NCBI GenBank assembly: GCA_016342455.1
Contig: JAEIOE010000010.1
Coordinates: forward strand, 1 to 51,992
Direction: 5' to 3'
Source of the DNA: Mycoplasmatota bacterium
GTDB taxonomy: Bacteria; Bacillota_I; Bacilli_A; Izemoplasmatales; Hujiaoplasmataceae
DNA: 51,992 nucleotides
Below, piece after piece: positions 50,772 through 51,992 of the stretch. The position numbers were made by a program, and so were the translations under genes. The notes beneath the pieces are model-generated. The model was given only the letters and a program-made list of their open reading frames with translations. It was not told where the DNA came from and searched no databases. Position 1 is the first letter of the stretch; each line of letters begins with the position of its first letter.

Positions 50772-51992
50772 TTAACTAAGCGTTCTCTTTCTTTTCGGCT
50801 TAAGAGCTAAGTCAGGATTATTAAATTTTATTGATTCTCTTATCTCTTTCATCTTGTCAGTTACTTGTTTTTTCTTCGCTTTTTTATACAAGAATTCATC
50901 AATAGCTACAGCTGCTCTATGACCATCAGATACACCAGTAATAATATCTGGTCCTCTAAAGATGTCACCACCAACGAATAACCAATCTAATCCATCGATT
51001 TGACCAGTTTCAGAAGCTTTGATTTTTCCTCTTTCAATAATTATTTTATCCTTAAATGCTTCAGGTACATAATCATAGTTTGGTGCTTGTCCTACAGAGA
51101 AGAACACTTGTTCTCCCTTAAGTACCATTTCTTGAGATTCATCCATAACGGGACTGAATTTACCAGATTCATCAAAGACGCTTGTACATTTAAATACTTT
51201 TAAGCCTTGAATCTTACCATCTTTGATAACTATTTCTTGAGGTCCATTTCCTAGGAATAATTGAATACCTTCTTCTTTTCCTTCTAAATATTCATCATCA
51301 GAGGCTGGAAGGATATCCAATGTTTCAAGCGCTGTTAATTTCACATCAGCTTTACCGTATTTAATTAATTGTAATCTTATCATATTTCTAGCAACATCAA
51401 AGGCAACGTCACCACCACCAACTACTACAGCTGATTTTTTAACAGGCATATCTTCTATCTTAATGTTTCCTCTAGCAAAATCTCTTGATAACGGTAAGAA
51501 GTCCATAGCCCCCATTACGTCTTTATGGTCAGATCCTGGAATATTTAACTTTCTTGCACTAAAGAAACCAGTTCCTAAAAAGACAGCGTCATAGTCTTTT
51601 TCAAGTTGGTCTAAAGTAATATCAGTTCCAACTCTGGTGTTACATTGAATATTTACACCTATTCTCTTGATGAAATTAATATCTTTTTCTACAGCATAGT
51701 CAGGAATACGGTATTCAGGAGCACCAAAACTAGCAACTCCACCTGGACGTGATTTTTCTTCAAATACGTCAACTTTATATCCTAAAGCTCTTAAATAATA
51801 AGCTGCAGATAATGAAGACGGTCCAGACCCAGCAATTGCTATTTTTGCATCAATTACTTCAGATACAGGTTCATTAAATATATTTTCATACATTTCATCC
51901 GGTGCTGAATCAATAATATAACCCGAGTTTGACAGTGAAATATTAATGAAGTAATCTTTATGGCTTGAAAGAGCCATTTTTTTTACACATTC
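50772..51992 (-). CDS. GltD-like FAD/NAD(P)-binding oxidoreductase, 5' end outside window
   Basis: About 406 residues are visible. The frame is still open at the window edge (ECVKK precedes the first visible Met at 51977), and no ribosome site lies before that Met, so the gene very likely begins outside. Two dinucleotide-binding motifs are clear: IAGSGPSSLSAAYYLRALG for FAD and VVVGGGDVAFDVARNM for NAD(P)H. The closing GGDIFRGPDIITGVSDGHRA is typical for the glutamate synthase small subunit and related NADPH oxidoreductases. An N-terminal Fe-S domain usually precedes these and may lie beyond the edge. The tail is basic (KPKRKRTLS). The partner is unknown. Confidence 0.82.
   Translation of the reverse strand, partial: ECVKKMALSSHKDYFINISLSNSGYIIDSAPDEMYENIFNEPVSEVIDAKIAIAGSGPSSLSAAYYLRALGYKVDVFEEKSRPGGVASFGAPEYRIPDYAVEKDINFIKRIGVNIQCNTRVGTDITLDQLEKDYDAVFLGTGFFSARKLNIPGSDHKDVMGAMDFLPLSRDFARGNIKIEDMPVKKSAVVVGGGDVAFDVARNMIRLQLIKYGKADVKLTALETLDILPASDDEYLEGKEEGIQLFLGNGPQEIVIKDGKIQGLKVFKCTSVFDESGKFSPVMDESQEMVLKGEQVFFSVGQAPNYDYVPEAFKDKIIIERGKIKASETGQIDGLDWLFVGGDIFRGPDIITGVSDGHRAAVAIDEFLYKKAKKKQVTDKMKEIRESIKFNNPDLALKPKRKRTLS

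Noticed and set aside
50772-51977. Full-length reading of the GltD-like gene from the Met at 51977
   Set aside because: No ribosome site lies before that Met and the frame remains open to the window edge, so the start is likely outside.
1-51992. CRISPR arrays, tRNA/rRNA genes, insertion sequences, prophage genes or riboswitches
   Set aside because: I looked for spaced repeats, cloverleaf-like segments, transposase or integrase motifs and long structured leaders, and saw none that I could support by eye.

Overview
The window is AT-rich DNA from a low-GC bacterium of the Firmicutes/Mollicutes side of the tree. It uses the standard code (TGA acts as a stop, for example in the TGA/ATG overlap at 346-349). 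Ribosome binding sites are mostly strong AAGGAGG types, AGA is the common arginine codon, and several secreted products carry a lipobox. There is no rRNA, tRNA, CRISPR array, insertion sequence or phage gene that I can see. The mix of a GH81 glucanase, an alpha-amylase lipoprotein, an alkyltransferase-like protein, an orphan prepilin and many small membrane proteins would suit a free-living Mollicutes relative such as Izemoplasmatales or Haloplasma-like bacteria. That placement is inference. Nearly all genes lie on the minus strand, in short operons closed by clear intrinsic terminators.

Layout. 1-11 kb: housekeeping and accessory genes (HAD phosphatase, a TM1266-like small regulator, M29 aminopeptidase, DsrE protein, acyl-ACP thioesterase, ATL repair protein, two GNATs, a Crp/YeiL regulator with a YdcZ transporter, a MalY/PatB C-S lyase). 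11-13 kb: a MATE pump with its TetR regulator and a palindromic operator placed exactly between -35 and -10. 13.0-16.5 kb: a tight five-gene operon of unknown purpose encoding a NifU C-terminal domain protein, a signal-less solute-binding-like protein, a HypB/UreG-like GTPase, a permease-less ABC ATPase and a zinc-ribbon protein. I consider it the best candidate for an undescribed system. 16.6-21 kb: Ste24-type protease, small membrane proteins and a lipase. 20.9-28.2 kb: a cell-envelope module around a two-component system, with two paralogous membrane proteins and two lipoproteins sharing a leader, one of them a VWA protein. Three promoters in this module carry the same direct repeat (TTTGTCA-N4-TTTG[A/T]CA) at nearly the same distance from the start codon. 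28-36 kb: GH81 lipoprotein with a LacI/CcpA-type palindrome, XRE regulator, flavin reductase fused to a PCP_red-like tail, nitroreductase and OYE-type oxidoreductase. 36-42.6 kb: a decayed gene, an orphan peptide-type ABC permease, a DMT exporter, a GAF-GGDEF protein, a CNNM/HlyC protein and an orphan prepilin. 42.6-52 kb: TypA, alpha-amylase lipoprotein, an RND pump with TetR and operator, and a GltD-like flavoprotein cut by the window edge.

How the parts work together. The two drug-pump operons are each self-contained loops: pump, TetR and operator. The 20.9-28.2 kb block reads as a signal-responsive envelope regulon, in which the response regulator probably activates the three repeat-bearing promoters. 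The 13-16.5 kb operon combines iron-sulfur scaffold, metal-binding and nucleotide-hydrolysing parts without any transmembrane subunit. That points to a cytosolic metal or cofactor handling or insertion process rather than transport, although its substrate cannot be read from sequence alone. Two broken genes (20947-21237 and 36334-36585) show that parts of the accessory regions are decaying.
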